From: Stenotrophomonas sp. UBA2302
Lineage (GTDB): Bacteria > Pseudomonadota > Gammaproteobacteria > Xanthomonadales > Xanthomonadaceae
DNA length: 7,797 bases
Direction: 5' to 3'
NCBI GenBank assembly: GCA_002345545.1
Contig: DDVW01000059.1
Coordinates: 645 to 8,441 of the forward strand
In this document: positions 6,770 to 7,797 of the stretch, one piece after another
How the letters are laid out: each line of letters starts with the position of its first letter
Position numbering within the stretch: the stretch's first letter is position 1
The notes under the pieces: model-generated
Told to the model about the DNA's origin: nothing
Seen by the model: only the letters and a program-made list of their open reading frames with translations
Database searches by the model: none
Program-made: the position numbers and the translations under genes

Positions 6770-7797
6770 TTACTTGCTGCCGCCGGCCACGGTACCGGCC
6801 GCCGCGTCCATTTCCGCCTGCGCCCGCGCGGCGAACAGCGTCCCCGGTGGCGGCTGGCGGCTGAAGAAGGTGTGCACACCATCGAGCACGGCCCCGGCGA
6901 TACGCCGCTGGTAGGCCGGATCGACCAGCCGCCGCTCCTCGTCGGGATTGGAGATGAAGGCGGTTTCCACCAGCATCGCCGGCATGTCGGAAGTGCGCAG
7001 CACGGCGAAGTTGGCGCGCTCCAGGTTCGGCTTGTGGTTGTTGCCGATCCGCTTGAGGCCGCCCAGCACATGGCTGGCCGCGTCTTCGGAAGCCTTCATG
7101 TTACCGCTCTGGGCCAGGTCCAGCAGCACGTTGGCCAGCGTGCCCTCGGTGCGGTTGAGGCTGACGCCACCGATCAGGTCGGCCGCGTTTTCCTTGTCCG
7201 CCAGCCAGCGCGCGCGTTGCGAGGAGGCACCCTTGGTCGAAAGCACATACACCGACGACCCGGTCGCCGAGCGGTTTTCCGCCGCATCGGCATGGATCGA
7301 GATGAAGATGTCGGCCTTGGCCGCACGCGCTCGCTGCGCGCGATGCGGCAGTGGGATGAATACGTCGGTGTCGCGGGTCAGGAACGCACGCAGCCCGGGC
7401 GTGGCGTTGACCTGTCGGGCCAGCTCGCGGGCGACCGCCAGCGTCACGTCCTTCTCGCGCTTGCCGGTCGGACCGACAGCACCCGGATCCTGGCCACCGT
7501 GACCGGGATCGATCGCCACCACCAGTGTGCGCATGCCCGGCTGCATGCGGATACGCGAGGCATCGCTGGGCATGGCCGGACGCGGTGCCGGCGTGGCGGC
7601 TGCCGGGGCCGGTGCGGCAACGACAGGGGCCGGAGTCGCGCTGGCCACCGTCGCCTTGGCCGGAGCGGCACCCTGGCCATTGAGGATCGCGGCGGGTGAA
7701 AGCTGCCCGCTCTTGGCGGCCGATTCCGGCGCCGGTGCCGGCACAGTGGCCTGCTGCTGGACCGCCGCAGTCAGGGCCGCGGTGGCCCGTGCGGCCT
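6770..7797 (-). CDS. amiC: N-acetylmuramoyl-L-alanine amidase, AmiC type, C-terminal part (cut by window edge)
   Basis: This is the C-terminal portion of a periplasmic amidase that cleaves the bond between N-acetylmuramic acid and L-alanine in peptidoglycan, needed to split daughter cells. An Amidase_3 domain fills most of it. The zinc ligands are visible: His of AIDPGHGG (codon 7501-7499), Glu of KREKD (7456-7454) and His of ISIHAD (7294-7292). The catalytic Glu is in VETAFISNPDEE (6967-6965). The segment between the last two, with LADKENAADLIGG to GLKRIGN, corresponds to the region that carries the autoinhibitory helix in AmiA/B/C. Upstream is an Ala/Pro-rich linker of about 70 residues that stays open to base 7797, so the start and the expected AMIN targeting domain and signal peptide lie outside. 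An in-frame GTG at 7744 falls inside this linker and is not a real start. The gene precedes mutL, as amiB does in E. coli; amiC versus amiB naming is uncertain. Confidence 0.9.
   Translation of the reverse strand, partial: AARATAALTAAVQQQATVPAPAPESAAKSGQLSPAAILNGQGAAPAKATVASATPAPVVAAPAPAAATPAPRPAMPSDASRIRMQPGMRTLVVAIDPGHGGQDPGAVGPTGKREKDVTLAVARELARQVNATPGLRAFLTRDTDVFIPLPHRAQRARAAKADIFISIHADAAENRSATGSSVYVLSTKGASSQRARWLADKENAADLIGGVSLNRTEGTLANVLLDLAQSGNMKASEDAASHVLGGLKRIGNNHKPNLERANFAVLRTSDMPAMLVETAFISNPDEERRLVDPAYQRRIAGAVLDGVHTFFSRQPPPGTLFAARAQAEMDAAAGTVAGGSK

Noticed and set aside
7559..7744. Ala/Pro-rich repetitive coding stretch as a possible tandem repeat or foreign insert
   Set aside because: It is the flexible linker between the AMIN and amidase domains of AmiC. 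The frame is open throughout and the base composition is as in the neighbours.

Overview
This GC-rich window looks like core chromosome of a gammaproteobacterium of the Xanthomonas/Stenotrophomonas family (Lysobacteraceae). The assignment rests on the protein types and on the amiC-mutL linkage followed by a GumN-family gene. It is inferred from recognition, not from a search. There are eight protein-coding genes, two of them cut by the window edges. I see no tRNA, rRNA, CRISPR array, insertion sequence or phage gene, and no unexplained stretch longer than about 200 bases.

Layout. The left edge holds the N-terminal third of htpX (minus strand, a membrane metalloprotease). It diverges from three plus-strand genes: gluQ (glutamyl-Q tRNA(Asp) synthetase), phaB (acetoacetyl-CoA reductase) and phaR (polyhydroxyalkanoate-responsive repressor). 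A strong intrinsic terminator closes phaR. The right two thirds is a minus-strand block read from right to left: amiC (cell-wall amidase, N-terminus beyond the window), mutL (mismatch repair), a DUF1684 lipoprotein and a TraB/GumN-family exported protein. The last three genes are almost fused: there is one base between mutL and the lipoprotein gene, and a 4-base ATGA overlap between the lipoprotein and GumN-family genes. Both gene blocks converge at the terminator near 2780-2811.

How the genes work together. phaB and phaR belong together functionally: PhaB makes (R)-3-hydroxybutyryl-CoA, and PhaR represses granule genes until polymer titrates it. No polymer synthase or phasin is in view. The right-hand block joins cell-envelope functions (amiC, the lipoprotein, the GumN-like protein) with DNA repair (mutL). 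The MutL carries the metal-binding motifs of the endonuclease class, which fits a lineage that does not use MutH.

The points most worth a second look are regulatory and modest: a heat-shock-like promoter in front of htpX, a GCAA/TTGC inverted repeat before phaR that could be an autoregulatory operator, and the poorly understood lipoprotein/GumN pair translationally tied to mutL. I do not see a previously undescribed system here; this is mostly ordinary housekeeping DNA.
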